A stretch of 36,617 bases of DNA, taken from a bacterium BMS3Abin03 (GTDB lineage: Bacteria > Bacteroidota > Ignavibacteria > Ignavibacteriales > Ignavibacteriaceae). Under the pieces are notes generated by a model. It saw only the letters and a program-made list of their open reading frames with translations. It was not told the origin of the DNA and ran no database searches. The position numbers and the translations under genes were made by a program. Numbering within the stretch: position 1 is the stretch's first letter; each line of letters starts with the position of its first letter. Positions 24,711 to 34,251 of this stretch are shown piece by piece. Location: contig BDSV01000234.1 of NCBI GenBank assembly GCA_002898075.1, positions 1 to 36,617 on the forward strand. Direction: 5' to 3'.

Positions 24711-25852
24711 CCATTTAATTTTACTTTAAATCTGAATGTTTTTAATAAACCGGTAAGCTGTTTATTCTGCTTTCCAGCTATAACGGTATAGTTACAAAAT
24801 TCTCTCCGGTAAGGATATTCTTTTCTCAATAAATCGAAATATTTTTCCCGCTTCTCTTTATTCATTCCTATCATTTTTCTCATCCGGTTATCATCGTTTT
24901 CTATATTATAAACAAATTTAAACAACGCATAAAGTGTCTCTTCAAAACTTTCCGAATCAACCGGTTTAATTGTACTGTCGACAATTTTTGGCAATGCCGG
25001 ATTCCACTTTTTTCTTTCACCGGTGAACTCGCAGAGTGCATCGAACATCATTTTGGTACCGTTTACTTTCCCTTCTAACGAATAGCCGGCAATATGTGAA
25101 GTGCCGATTAAAGATTCCCCCAACAGCCCGATGTTTATCGACGGCTCGCCTTCCCAAACATCCAGGATCAAATTAGTATTTTTCTTTTTTACAGCTTTAA
25201 GCAGTGCTGTATTATCAATTACTTCTCCGCGTGATGTATTAATGAGAATAACATTTTCTTTAAGTTCAGATAAGTTTTTTTCATTTAACAAATGAAATGT
25301 TTTATCGACACCTCCTTTTATCAGGGGAACGTGGAAAGTTACAATGTCGGCTCGAAGCGCACTTTCAAGCGAAACATAATTACTGCCTGTTTTTGCTCTC
25401 TCTTTCGGTGGATCGTTCTTTAATACTTTTAATCCTAGGGCTTCGGCAAACTTAACAACACGGCTTCCTACATTACCCACTCCGATAACCCCGATTATTT
25501 TGTTTTTCAGTAAAATATTTTTTCTGACCGCTACATTCAGCAAAGCAGTAAAAACATACTCGGCAACCGAATCCGCATTACATCCCTTTGCATCGGAAAA
25601 GAATATTCCCCGCTGTTGCAGATATTGCAGATCAATATGGTCTGTGCCGATAGTTGCAGTACCGACAAATTTTACATTCGTATTATTGAGCAGCTCTGAA
25701 TCGACACGGGTAATTGAACGAACAATCAGGGCATCCGCATCTTTCAGTACGCTTTGGGAAATGTCCCTCCCGCCGAGAAGAAAGACTTCTCCGAATTTCG
25801 AAAAGGCATCCTTTGCAAACGCAATATTTTCATCAACTATTAATTTCAACAT
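24707..25852 (-). CDS. pdxB: Erythronate-4-phosphate dehydrogenase
   Basis: A 381-residue D-2-hydroxyacid-dehydrogenase-family enzyme. It oxidises 4-phosphoerythronate in the DXP-dependent pyridoxal phosphate pathway. Motifs: MLKLIVDENIAFAKDAFSKF, ADALIVRSITRV and GTATIGTDHID at the N-terminal catalytic domain; GVIGVGNVGSRVVKFAEAL (NAD-binding GxGxxG); INTSRGEVIDNTALL (substrate Arg and catalytic Glu region), ILDVWEGEP, and GTSHIAGYSLEGKVNG, the PdxB-type active-site His segment. The C-terminal dimerisation domain (about 290-381) is present, which separates PdxB from generic relatives. Convergent with the MORN-TonB gene, with overlapping stop codons. The pathway supplies the cofactor used by the aminotransferase at 29023. 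Confidence 0.93.
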   Translation of the reverse strand: MLKLIVDENIAFAKDAFSKFGEVFLLGGRDISQSVLKDADALIVRSITRVDSELLNNTNVKFVGTATIGTDHIDLQYLQQRGIFFSDAKGCNADSVAEYVFTALLNVAVRKNILLKNKIIGVIGVGNVGSRVVKFAEALGLKVLKNDPPKERAKTGSNYVSLESALRADIVTFHVPLIKGGVDKTFHLLNEKNLSELKENVILINTSRGEVIDNTALLKAVKKKNTNLILDVWEGEPSINIGLLGESLIGTSHIAGYSLEGKVNGTKMMFDALCEFTGERKKWNPALPKIVDSTIKPVDSESFEETLYALFKFVYNIENDDNRMRKMIGMNKEKREKYFDLLRKEYPYRREFCNYTVIAGKQNKQLTGLLKTFRFKVKLNG

Positions 25853-26017
25853 TCAATTAAATATGTATTTTTATACAAAATAAAAGCCATATATAGAATG
25901 AAAATTGTATTTTCGTATATTAAAAATTAAATTTGAATTAGCAGCATCAATTTAATTACTAAAAGTACAAGATGTAAAAATAAATTTAATCTCTAACACA
26001 AATTTTAAAGGCAACCT

Positions 26018-27397
26018 ATGCTAAGCAAATTATTACAGCCGGAAATACAATCGCTGATTGCTGAGAAAAAGCTTAGCATTCTCAAGGAGGTTTTGAATGA
26101 ATGGTCGCCTGCCGATATTGCCGATCTGTTAGTAGACCTTCCGGGACATGAAAAAGTAATTATATTTCGCCTTCTTCCAAACGAACTTGCCACCGATACA
26201 TTTGAACATCTCGAAATTGATACTCAAATGGACTTGCTAAAAGCCATGGGAAAAAGCGAAGTGGCAGATATACTCAATGAAATGTCTCCCGATGATCGTA
26301 CCGCTTTATTGGAAGAACTGCCGGGCGCTGCTGCAAAACAGTTGATTCAGCTTTTATCGTCAGAAGAACGAAAAGTTGCCCTTACACTCCTCGGCTACCC
26401 GGAAGACAGTGTGGGCAGATTAATGACCCCGGATTACATTGCAGTTAAACCCGATTGGACCATTGAAGAAGCATTGAATTATATCCGGGATAATGCCGAA
26501 GACAGTGAAACCCTTAATATTGTTTATGTTATAAATGATAAGGGTAACCTGCTCGATGATATAAAGATAAGGGAGTTTATACTTGCCCGTTTAGATCAAA
26601 AAGTATCGGATTTGATGGACGGAAATTATGTGGCGCTTAATGTAACCGACGACCAGGAAACCGCCGTTAATGTTTTTAAGAAGTACGACAGAGTCGCACT
26701 GCCCGTTGTTGATAAGAACGGTGTTTTAATAGGTATAGTAACTGTCGATGATGTTTTAGACGTTGCCGAAGAAGAGGCAACAGAGGATATTCAAAAACTT
26801 GCCGCTGTTGAAGTGCTGGAAGAACCTTATTCGACAATTCCAATTTTTTCTATGGTGAAAAAAAGAGTAGTATGGCTAACGATACTTTTTTTAGGTGAAA
26901 CACTTACTGCTTTTGCCATGGGACACTTCAAGGATGAAATAAGCAAGGCGGTCGTACTTTCAATGTTTATTCCTCTTATCATTTCGAGCGGCGGCAATTC
27001 CGGCTCACAAGCATCTACACTTGTAATAAGAGCTATGGCTTTAGGAGAAATTAAATTGAAAGATTGGTGGAAAATAATCAGGCGGGAAGTATTTTCAGGT
27101 TTATCAATCGGGATAATTCTCGGTGCAATCGGGTTCTTCCAGGTAATATTACTTTCCCGTTTTATTCCCGCATTAAATGATCACCTGATACTTATAAGCT
27201 TAACAGTTGGCTTTTCTTTGATAGGTGTTGTCTTATGGGGAACGTTACTCGGATCGACTATGCCGTTCATATTAAAATCGTTTAGTGTCGATCCTGCTAC
27301 ATCGTCAGGACCGCTTATGGCAACACTCGTAGATGTTACCGGCTTGATTATCTACTTTACCGTTGCGCTGACGGTGCTCGGCGGTACACTGCTTTGA
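26018..27397 (+). CDS. mgtE: Magnesium transporter MgtE
   Basis: A 459-residue Mg2+ channel of the MgtE/SLC41 type. The N domain (about 1-125) is a superhelix with LNEWSPADIADLLVDLP and MSPDDRTALLEELPG repeats. Two CBS domains follow (about 130-255; SVGRLMTPDYIAVKPDWTIE, GVLIGIVTVDDVLDVAEEEA), and the plug helix about 255-275. Five transmembrane helices (about 280-459) hold the selectivity motif ISSGGNSGSQASTL and the last-helix DPATSSGPLMATLVDVTGL. In characterised MgtE, Mg2+ binding to N and CBS domains closes the pore, so this is self-regulated. The 165-base upstream gap shows no Mg2+ riboswitch that I can recognise. It ends with TGA. Confidence 0.95.
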   Translation: MLSKLLQPEIQSLIAEKKLSILKEVLNEWSPADIADLLVDLPGHEKVIIFRLLPNELATDTFEHLEIDTQMDLLKAMGKSEVADILNEMSPDDRTALLEELPGAAAKQLIQLLSSEERKVALTLLGYPEDSVGRLMTPDYIAVKPDWTIEEALNYIRDNAEDSETLNIVYVINDKGNLLDDIKIREFILARLDQKVSDLMDGNYVALNVTDDQETAVNVFKKYDRVALPVVDKNGVLIGIVTVDDVLDVAEEEATEDIQKLAAVEVLEEPYSTIPIFSMVKKRVVWLTILFLGETLTAFAMGHFKDEISKAVVLSMFIPLIISSGGNSGSQASTLVIRAMALGEIKLKDWWKIIRREVFSGLSIGIILGAIGFFQVILLSRFIPALNDHLILISLTVGFSLIGVVLWGTLLGSTMPFILKSFSVDPATSSGPLMATLVDVTGLIIYFTVALTVLGGTLL

Positions 27398-27470
27398 TTT
27401 TTAATTTGATACCCGGACACAATTTTCTTCAAAATTTCATAATTAATCTTTTTATTATATTTGCAAGGTT

Positions 27471-28385
27471 ATGACAGAAAAAAATGCAAATAAAGTAAAA
27501 GGAATACTACTTGCCGGTGGTTCCGGCTCACGTCTTTACCCTATTACAAAAATTTACAGCAAACAGCTTACCATGATTTATGATAAGCCGTTAATTTACT
27601 ATCCCCTTTCCATCCTTATGCTGGGCGGCATTAAAGATGTTCTGATCATCTCAAACGAAGAGACAATCCCGCTTTATAAAAAACTTTTCGGCGATGGTTC
27701 ACATATTGGATTAAACATCGGTTACGAAATTCAGGATGCACCAAACGGTATAGCCGAAGCATTTATTCTCGGTGAAAAATTTATCGGTGATGATTCGGTT
27801 TGCTTAATCCTCGGTGATAATATTTTTTACGGCAAGCTAAGCTTCTTTTATAAAGCGCTCGAAAGGAAAGAGGGCGCAACAATATTCGGTTATCAGGTAA
27901 ATGACCCGGAAAGATATGGCATAGTTGAGTTCGACGAAAACGGTAAAGCCATATCAATCGAGGAGAAGCCGGATAAACCAAAATCTAAATATGCTGTACC
28001 GGGATTGTATATTTTTGATAACCGCGTTGTTGAAATATCAAAAAATCTTAAACCTTCCGCACGCGGCGAACTCGAGATTACAGATGTTAATAAAGAATAT
28101 CTTCAAATGGGCGAACTCCATGTTGAAAAGATCGGTCGCGGCGTAGCATGGCTCGATACGGGAACCCCTGAGGCGCTGCTGCAAGCCTCTAATTTCTTCG
28201 GCGTTATTGAAGACAGACAGGGACTGAAAGTTGCCTGTTTGGAGGAAATAGCTTATTATAAACATTTCGTAGATAAAGATCAGTTGAAAGTTTTGGTTGA
28301 TTCAATACCAAACTCTCTTTATAAAGAATATTTAGAACGTATCTTAAATGAAACTAAAGAACAAACGATAAACACTTTTTTGTAA
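27471..28385 (+). CDS. rfbA: Glucose-1-phosphate thymidylyltransferase
   Basis: A 304-residue nucleotidyltransferase that makes dTDP-glucose from glucose 1-phosphate and dTTP, the entry to dTDP-deoxysugars. Motifs: ILLAGGSGSRLYPITKIYSK (nucleotide-binding loop), QLTMIYDKPLIYYPLSILML, VCLILGDNIFYG, and GIVEFDENGKAISIEEKPDK with VAWLDTGTPEALLQASNF near the end. Length and motifs match RfbA/RmlA. It opens a plus-strand glycan operon (rfbA-rfbC-aminotransferase-Wzi-like-fcl-gmd). A TATATTTG element (27456-27463), like a Bacteroidetes -7 box, lies right before the ATG, but it is too close to be a normal promoter. No rfbB or rfbD is present here. Confidence 0.95.
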   Translation: MTEKNANKVKGILLAGGSGSRLYPITKIYSKQLTMIYDKPLIYYPLSILMLGGIKDVLIISNEETIPLYKKLFGDGSHIGLNIGYEIQDAPNGIAEAFILGEKFIGDDSVCLILGDNIFYGKLSFFYKALERKEGATIFGYQVNDPERYGIVEFDENGKAISIEEKPDKPKSKYAVPGLYIFDNRVVEISKNLKPSARGELEITDVNKEYLQMGELHVEKIGRGVAWLDTGTPEALLQASNFFGVIEDRQGLKVACLEEIAYYKHFVDKDQLKVLVDSIPNSLYKEYLERILNETKEQTINTFL

Positions 28386-28396
28386 ACAGGTATTTG

Positions 28397-28954
28397 ATGG
28401 AAATTGAGAGAACAAATATAGATGGTCTGCTAATTATCGATCTCGATGTGTTCGGCGATGACAGGGGTTATTTTTTTGAATCTTTCAGCAAGCGAAAATA
28501 TGAAGAACACGGAATCGATGTTAATTTCGTTCAGGATAATATTTCAAAATCCAATAGGGGAACGATTCGAGGTTTACATTACCAGGCAGGTGATAAGGCA
28601 CAGGGTAAATTATGTCAGGTTATAACCGGTAAAGTGCTGGATGTTGCAGTCGATATAAGATTTGACTCACCAACATTCGGTCAATACTTTGCACTCGAGT
28701 TATCCGAAGATATGAAAACACAACTCTGGATTCCCCCGGGCTTTGCACATGGCTTCTCCGTTCTATCAGACCAGGCGATCTTTTTGTATAAATGCACGGA
28801 GTATTACAGCAAAGAAAATGAAAGAGTAATTCTGTACAACGACCCGGATTTGAACATCGACTGGAAAGTTGAAAATCCGATCATATCCGGAAAAGACCGG
28901 CAAGCAAAACTTTTTAAAGAAATAGAAAAGGATTTTGTTTACTCTTCAATTTAA
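28397..28954 (+). CDS. rfbC: dTDP-4-dehydrorhamnose 3,5-epimerase
   Basis: A 185-residue cupin epimerase acting on dTDP-4-keto-6-deoxyglucose. The ATG at 28397 is used rather than the TTG just before it. Motifs: DLDVFGDDRGYFFESFSK, FVQDNISKSNRGTIRGLHYQ (active-site His in RGLHYQ), QGKLCQVITGKVLDVAVDIR, QLWIPPGFAHGFSVLSD (HGF motif with second active-site residues) and IFLYKCTEYYSKENE (Tyr). It fits RfbC/RmlC rather than the 3-epimerase variants, although narrower functions cannot be excluded. It starts 11 bases after rfbA, so translation is likely coupled. Product presumably dTDP-4-keto-rhamnose, to be reduced by an RfbD encoded elsewhere, or diverted to an amino sugar by the next gene. Confidence 0.93.
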   Translation: MEIERTNIDGLLIIDLDVFGDDRGYFFESFSKRKYEEHGIDVNFVQDNISKSNRGTIRGLHYQAGDKAQGKLCQVITGKVLDVAVDIRFDSPTFGQYFALELSEDMKTQLWIPPGFAHGFSVLSDQAIFLYKCTEYYSKENERVILYNDPDLNIDWKVENPIISGKDRQAKLFKEIEKDFVYSSI

Positions 28955-29022
28955 CGGACCTCTTTAATTAGTTTTTACATTCCAAACTATTTAACTTTAC
29001 ATAAAAAATTTGAGAATATAGC

Positions 29023-30192
29023 ATGAAAGTTCCCCTGCTGGACTTAAAACCGCAGTATCAATCATTAAAAAAAGAACTGGACGAGGCGATTCTGAAAGTT
29101 GCCGGATCACAGTATTTCATCCTCGGTCCGGAAGTGACGAAGATGGAAGAAGAGTTCTGCGATTTCCTCGGCAGCAAATATGCAATCGGTGTATCCTCGG
29201 GAACGGATGCATTGTTATTGGCACTAATGGCTATCGATCTCAAACCGGGAGATGAGGTAATCGTTCCTGCCTATTCTTTCTTCGCCACGGCAGGAGTTGT
29301 TTCAAGGTTGAATGCGGTTCCTGTTTTTGTAGATAGCGACCCGGTTACTTTTAATATTGCCCCGGGCAAAATCGAAGAGAAAATAACTTCTAAAACAAAA
29401 GCGATTATCCCTGTTCATCTATACGGGCAAAGCGCCGATATGGAACCGGTAATGGAGATCGCAAAACAGCATAATTTAAAAGTTATAGAAGACGGTGCAC
29501 AGGCAATAAGCGCACAGTATAAGGATGGAAGATGTACCGGAACGATCGGCGATATTGGCTGTTATTCATTCTTCCCGAGTAAAAATCTTGGCTGCTATGG
29601 TGACGGAGGCTTAATTGTTACTAACGATGATGAATTGGAACACATCGTCAGGATTAAAAGAGTGCACGGCGGTGAACCGAAGTATTATCACAAGGTGATC
29701 GGCGGAAATTTCAGGTTGGATGCTTTGCAGGCGGCGGTTATCCGTGTTAAGCTTCCTCATTTAAATGATTGGTCTGAAAAAAGACGAAAGAATGCAGCCC
29801 GGTACAACCAACTATTTATTGATGCGGGTCTGTCCGAAGAAACCGGGAGAACCGGGTTTGATGAAAACAATCGTGTGCTTTTACCGGAAGCCGCTTATGA
29901 AAATATAAACGGATTGAAAAATTATCATATCTATAATCAATATATTATCAGGATTGAAAAGAGAGATAAACTAAAACAATTCCTGACAGATAACGATATA
30001 AGCACGGAAATATATTACCCGGTTCCTTTTCATCTCCAGGAATGTTTTTCCGGTCTGGGATACAAGAAGGGTGATTTCCCCAATGCGGAAACGGCGGGAG
30101 ATACTTCGCTTGCGCTGCCTATCTACCCGGAATTAAAAGACGAACAGCTTGTTTACGTCGTAGATAAAATTAAAGAATTCATTATAGGGTAA
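29023..30192 (+). CDS. DegT/DnrJ/EryC1/StrS-family sugar aminotransferase
   Basis: A 389-residue PLP-dependent aminotransferase of the nucleotide-sugar type. K187 in CYSFFPSKNLG is the PLP lysine. Other motifs are GVSSGTDALLLAL (phosphate-binding Ser/Thr), EDGAQAISAQYK (PLP Asp), GDIGCYSFFP and GGNFRLDALQAAV. It begins KVPLLDLKPQYQSLKKELDE, the usual opening. Members convert keto-sugars such as dTDP-3-keto-6-deoxyglucose or -galactose to amino sugars (FdtB/QdtB), or UDP-linked equivalents. Placement after rfbA-rfbC suggests a dTDP-keto sugar, but the specific substrate is not readable. The cofactor link to pdxB at 24707 is general only. Confidence 0.9.
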   Translation: MKVPLLDLKPQYQSLKKELDEAILKVAGSQYFILGPEVTKMEEEFCDFLGSKYAIGVSSGTDALLLALMAIDLKPGDEVIVPAYSFFATAGVVSRLNAVPVFVDSDPVTFNIAPGKIEEKITSKTKAIIPVHLYGQSADMEPVMEIAKQHNLKVIEDGAQAISAQYKDGRCTGTIGDIGCYSFFPSKNLGCYGDGGLIVTNDDELEHIVRIKRVHGGEPKYYHKVIGGNFRLDALQAAVIRVKLPHLNDWSEKRRKNAARYNQLFIDAGLSEETGRTGFDENNRVLLPEAAYENINGLKNYHIYNQYIIRIEKRDKLKQFLTDNDISTEIYYPVPFHLQECFSGLGYKKGDFPNAETAGDTSLALPIYPELKDEQLVYVVDKIKEFIIG

Positions 30193-30198
30193 TTTACT

Positions 30199-31875
30199 AT
30201 GTTGAATAATATTTTTTCTAAAATATCTTTTACAACTCTATTAGTTTTTCTGCTGCTGTTTGTAACCAATACATTTTCCCAGGTTGTTTATGAACCGCTT
30301 CAGCGTGATATATACGATTTTTTAAGGCGGCTAAGTATTAAAGGCGTAATTGAATATAACGATGAGCTAAGACCTCTTCCGCGTAAGTATCTTGCCGAAA
30401 AACTTATTGAAGCAGAAGAACATCCCGGTAAATTAACTGCGGTTGAAAAAGATAATCTCGAATTTTATAAAAAAGATTTTTATCACGAAATATGGTTCAT
30501 CCAAAATGAAAAGAATGAAAAGCATTTAGATTATTTCAGCAAAGACCCTGCCGGGCGGTGGCGTTTTTTCAGCTACGGTGATGATAATTTTAAAATGAAT
30601 TTAAGTTTGATTCTCGGTTATGAAATAGGTTCGCGCGATAATGCAAAACTCACACATCTTTGGAACGGCTTTTACACATACGGCTACATCTCCAATTCTC
30701 TCGGATTCAGTTTTAACTTTAGGGATAATGCAGAGCAGGGCAGAACGATAGACAAAACAAAAAGTTTTACTCCTGTTACAGGTGTTAATGCACGGTCAAG
30801 CGAGAACATTGGTGATTATTCATCACGGAAAATCGAGTACAGCGAAGCGAGAGGTATTCTTGCTACGGACTGGGGCTGGGGAAGCTTTGCGGCAGGCAAG
30901 GAATTTTTCGAGTGGGGCTATGCTGAAAACGGGTTGATCGTTCTCTCGCAGAAGGCACCTTCCTTTCCTTTTTTTCGAATAGATATTTACCCTGTTGACT
31001 GGCTCGGCTTTAACTATTTTCACGCATGGCTTCAATCAAATGTAATTGATTCAACAAGCATTTACTACACCGAAACGGGGGAGACCCGTTTTCTATACAG
31101 AAATAAATATCTAGCTTCGCATACAGTGTTTATAAGACCCACAAAAGGACTGAAAATATCTTTGGGCGAATCGGTTGTCTACAGCGACAAGCTTGAATTT
31201 CTTTATCTTTTTCCGTTATCGTTTTTCCGCTTAGCCGATCATTATTTAAGCAATCAAAAAAACTCTGCCGGGGCGAACTCACAGTTCTTTGCATCCGTCA
31301 GCTCGCGTAACCATATTAAGAATACACACCTTTACGGCTCCCTTTTCATTGATGAAATTACTTTAGAGGGATTAGCAGATTCTAAAAAACAACGTAACCA
31401 GTTTGGCTTTACATTAGGCGCATCCGTTGTCGATCTTCCTATGGATAATCTTACACTTACTTTAGAGTACTCAAAAATTTATCCCTTTGTTTACAGTCAC
31501 TTCATTCAAACACAGACTTACGAAAACTCATCGTACATAATGGGACACTGGATGGGCAATAACGACGACCAGGTTTACGGATCAATCAAATATAGCTTTA
31601 TACGCGGGCTGGAAGCAGTTTTGTGGGCACGATACATCAGAAAGGGTGGGGCGGGCAATATCGAAGACCAGTACAAACAGCCACAGCCGCCGTTTTTATT
31701 TGGATTGAGAACCAACCACACTTATTTGGGTGCATCTGTAAAGTATGAAATTTTACACGAGTTCTTCGTAAGGTTGCGTTATCAGAATACTAAAATTTCA
31801 AAGCAGCAGGAAGACCTTTCTTTTGTAGATAATTCATTAAACGAATTCTATTTTGCAGTTTATTACGGGCTTTAG
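30199..31875 (+). CDS. Outer-membrane beta-barrel, probably Wzi-like capsule assembly protein
   Basis: A 558-residue exported protein. An N-terminal hydrophobic segment ([15 protein letters not shown], cleavage near 28) is a signal peptide. The start of the mature part, [20 protein letters not shown] and [14 protein letters not shown], is an alpha-helical module that I associate with Wzi-like proteins of this group. The remainder is a series of aromatic-rich amphipathic strands ending in FYFAVYYGL, as in an outer-membrane barrel. Wzi helps anchor capsule at the cell surface. The gene lies seven bases after the aminotransferase and overlaps none, between sugar-nucleotide genes, which fits capsule or O-antigen export or anchoring. 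The family call rests on pattern and context. Confidence 0.6.
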   Translation: MLNNIFSKISFTTLLVFLLLFVTNTFSQVVYEPLQRDIYDFLRRLSIKGVIEYNDELRPLPRKYLAEKLIEAEEHPGKLTAVEKDNLEFYKKDFYHEIWFIQNEKNEKHLDYFSKDPAGRWRFFSYGDDNFKMNLSLILGYEIGSRDNAKLTHLWNGFYTYGYISNSLGFSFNFRDNAEQGRTIDKTKSFTPVTGVNARSSENIGDYSSRKIEYSEARGILATDWGWGSFAAGKEFFEWGYAENGLIVLSQKAPSFPFFRIDIYPVDWLGFNYFHAWLQSNVIDSTSIYYTETGETRFLYRNKYLASHTVFIRPTKGLKISLGESVVYSDKLEFLYLFPLSFFRLADHYLSNQKNSAGANSQFFASVSSRNHIKNTHLYGSLFIDEITLEGLADSKKQRNQFGFTLGASVVDLPMDNLTLTLEYSKIYPFVYSHFIQTQTYENSSYIMGHWMGNNDDQVYGSIKYSFIRGLEAVLWARYIRKGGAGNIEDQYKQPQPPFLFGLRTNHTYLGASVKYEILHEFFVRLRYQNTKISKQQEDLSFVDNSLNEFYFAVYYGL

Positions 31876-31882
31876 AATAAAA

Positions 31883-32848
31883 ATGGTTGACAATTTAAAA
31901 TATCAAAACAAAAAAATATACATTGCCGGGCATAACGGGATGGTTGGTTCTGCAGTAAAAAAAGAGCTTGAAAAAAGAAACTACAATAATCTTTTATTAA
32001 GAAAACTATCCGAACTCGATTTAACAAGACAGAAAGAAGTTGATGAGTTTTTTAAATCGGAAAACCCTGAAGCTGTTATTATGGCAGCCGCAAAGGTTGG
32101 CGGAATACTTGCAAACAATACTTACAGAGCTGAGTTTATTTATAACAACCTCATGATAGAAGCTAATGTGATAAACGCTGCTTATCAAAACGGATGTGAA
32201 AAGCTAATCTTTCTCGGAAGCTCCTGCATCTACCCCAAGCTTGCGCCGCAGCCGTTGAAGGAAGAATATCTTTTATCAGATTATCTCGAGTTTACGAATG
32301 AACCTTATGCAATTGCAAAGATAGCCGGCATTAAATTGTGTGAAAATTATTACAGGCAGTACGGATCTAATTTCTATTCCATCATGCCGACAAATTTATA
32401 CGGACCTAATGACAATTTTAATTTAGAAACATCTCACGTTCTTCCGGCTTTAATAAGAAAATTTCACGAAGCTAAAGCAGAGAATAGAAAAACCGTAACC
32501 ATCTGGGGCACAGGTAAACCGATGCGTGAGTTTTTATATGTTGAAGATCTTGCAGATGCGGTTACTTTCCTGATGGAAAACATTAATGCGAAAGATTTAT
32601 ATGATAAAGGTATTTCGCATATCAATATCGGTACGGGAAAAGATCTTTCTATTAATGATCTTGCAAAACTTGTGGCTGAAGTCGTGGGGTTTAACGGGGA
32701 GATAGTTCACGATACATCCAAGCCGGACGGTACCCCGCGCAAACTGATGGATGTATCGAGAATTAATTCCCTCGGCTGGAAATACAAAACCGGTTTACGC
32801 GACGGCTTAATTAAAACTTATGAATTCTTCAAAAAGAAATACACTTAA
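31883..32848 (+). CDS. fcl: GDP-L-fucose synthase
   Basis: A 321-residue SDR enzyme that epimerises and reduces GDP-4-keto-6-deoxymannose to GDP-L-fucose. The ATG at 31883 is chosen over a frame opening at 31853 that would overlap the preceding gene. NADP motif [10 protein letters not shown] (16-25), then [12 protein letters not shown], the active-site segment GSSCIYP (S114, C115), and Y142-x-x-x-K146 in [12 protein letters not shown]. Also [11 protein letters not shown] and [19 protein letters not shown]. The Ser/Cys/Tyr/Lys set matches the E. coli enzyme. It is followed by gmd after 17 bases, in the reverse of the pathway order. Confidence 0.95.
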   Translation: MVDNLKYQNKKIYIAGHNGMVGSAVKKELEKRNYNNLLLRKLSELDLTRQKEVDEFFKSENPEAVIMAAAKVGGILANNTYRAEFIYNNLMIEANVINAAYQNGCEKLIFLGSSCIYPKLAPQPLKEEYLLSDYLEFTNEPYAIAKIAGIKLCENYYRQYGSNFYSIMPTNLYGPNDNFNLETSHVLPALIRKFHEAKAENRKTVTIWGTGKPMREFLYVEDLADAVTFLMENINAKDLYDKGISHINIGTGKDLSINDLAKLVAEVVGFNGEIVHDTSKPDGTPRKLMDVSRINSLGWKYKTGLRDGLIKTYEFFKKKYT

Positions 32849-32865
32849 TTGAAACAGGGTTAAAA

Positions 32866-33993
32866 ATGAAAAAAGCTTTAATTACTGGAATAACAGGGCA
32901 GGACGGTAGTTACCTGACCGAATTACTGATTGAGAAAGGTTATAAAGTTCACGGAATTATAAGAAGAAGCAGCTCTTTTAATACCGGCAGGATCGATCAC
33001 CTGTACAACAATCCCGATATACTTAACAAGAAAATGTTTCTGCACTACGGCGATCTCGTCGATACAAGCAACTTGAACCGTTTACTTGAAAAAATTGAGC
33101 CGGATGAAATTTACAATCTCGCCGCGCAAAGTCATGTTAAAGTTTCATTTGAAGTTCCCGATTACACCGCACAGGTCGATGCATTGGGTACATTAAGATT
33201 TTTAGATGCTATCAGGGAAGTCGGTTTAAGACAGGTTAAATTTTACCAGGCATCTACCAGCGAACTTTACGGTAAAGTACGGGAGGTTCCGCAAAACGAA
33301 AGTACGCCCTTCTATCCGCGTTCGCCTTACGGTGTTGCAAAACTTTACGGATACTGGATAATTGTTAATTACAGGGAAGCTTACAATATCTTTGCCTCGA
33401 ATGGAATTTTATTTAATCATGAATCGCCACGAAGGGGAGAAACATTCGTAACACGTAAGATAACCCGTGCCGCATCGCGCATTGCTGCAGGTTTGCAGAC
33501 AAAACTATTGCTCGGAAATTTAAATGCAAAGAGAGATTGGGGCTTTGCTCCGGAATACTGCGAGGGAATGTGGAAAATTCTTCAGTACGAAAAGCCGGAT
33601 GACTTTGTGCTTGCTACGGGTGATACACACCCCGTTAGAGAATTCATAGAACTGACTTTTAATAATTTGGGCATTGAATTAGAATGGCAGGGAAAGGACA
33701 AAGATGAAACGGGTGTAATAAAATCTATCGATTTAGGAAAGGCAAAACAATTAATTAATTACAATTCAAACAAAAATAATTATATCAAAGATTTTACGGG
33801 CAAATTACAACCGGGTAATACAGTCGTTGCCGTCGATCCGGAATATTACCGCCCCACTGAAGTTGACATGCTGATCGGCGATGCATCCAAAGCCGGAAAA
33901 CTTCTTGCGTGGAAAGCTAAAACCAAATTCGAAGACCTTATCAATATTATGATAAAAGCAGATATGGATAAGGTATTAAGAAGAGGGTTTTGA
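32866..33993 (+). CDS. gmd: GDP-mannose 4,6-dehydratase
   Basis: A 375-residue SDR dehydratase that makes GDP-4-keto-6-deoxymannose from GDP-mannose, the step before fcl. The NADP motif is [13 protein letters not shown] (5-17); [40 protein letters not shown] (catalytic Thr/Ser and Glu), and [15 protein letters not shown] (catalytic Tyr and Lys) follow. Also [14 protein letters not shown] and [16 protein letters not shown]. These are standard Gmd motifs. It ends in TGA, with a REP-like hairpin 18 bases after the stop, which may end the operon. The GDP-mannose supply (ManC/ManB) is not in the window. Confidence 0.95.
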   Translation: MKKALITGITGQDGSYLTELLIEKGYKVHGIIRRSSSFNTGRIDHLYNNPDILNKKMFLHYGDLVDTSNLNRLLEKIEPDEIYNLAAQSHVKVSFEVPDYTAQVDALGTLRFLDAIREVGLRQVKFYQASTSELYGKVREVPQNESTPFYPRSPYGVAKLYGYWIIVNYREAYNIFASNGILFNHESPRRGETFVTRKITRAASRIAAGLQTKLLLGNLNAKRDWGFAPEYCEGMWKILQYEKPDDFVLATGDTHPVREFIELTFNNLGIELEWQGKDKDETGVIKSIDLGKAKQLINYNSNKNNYIKDFTGKLQPGNTVVAVDPEYYRPTEVDMLIGDASKAGKLLAWKAKTKFEDLINIMIKADMDKVLRRGF

Positions 33994-34011
33994 ACACTCT
34001 TTTATTCAATC

Positions 34012-34040
34012 CGTAGCGCAGGACAGTGTCCTGCGCAACG
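34012..34040. repeat. REP-like palindrome after gmd
   Basis: Arms GCGCAGGACA (34016-34025) and TGTCCTGCGC (34027-34036) pair around a single G; a CGT/ACG extension is separated by one A-A mismatch. It lacks a T run, so it is probably a dispersed palindromic repeat rather than a standard terminator, although it sits exactly at the end of the glycan operon. Confidence 0.75.
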
Positions 34041-34251
34041 ATTACTAATCCAACCAACCGGAACCACAGAACCATTAAGTTACAAGGGAAGTTAATCCGT
34101 CCATCACATTATATAACCGGTAAAACAAATATTTCACATTTCAGGCATCCGGAAGAGTAACTTTACTCTATAATCATTTACAAGTCCGAATCATACGGCT
34201 TATTTTATCTTATAAACCTGTTTTGTTTTACTCAATCTACAATTATATTTA

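Noticed and set aside
25853-26017. Mg2+ riboswitch before mgtE.
   Set aside because: No conserved M-box or long paired structure could be recognised in 165 AT-rich bases.
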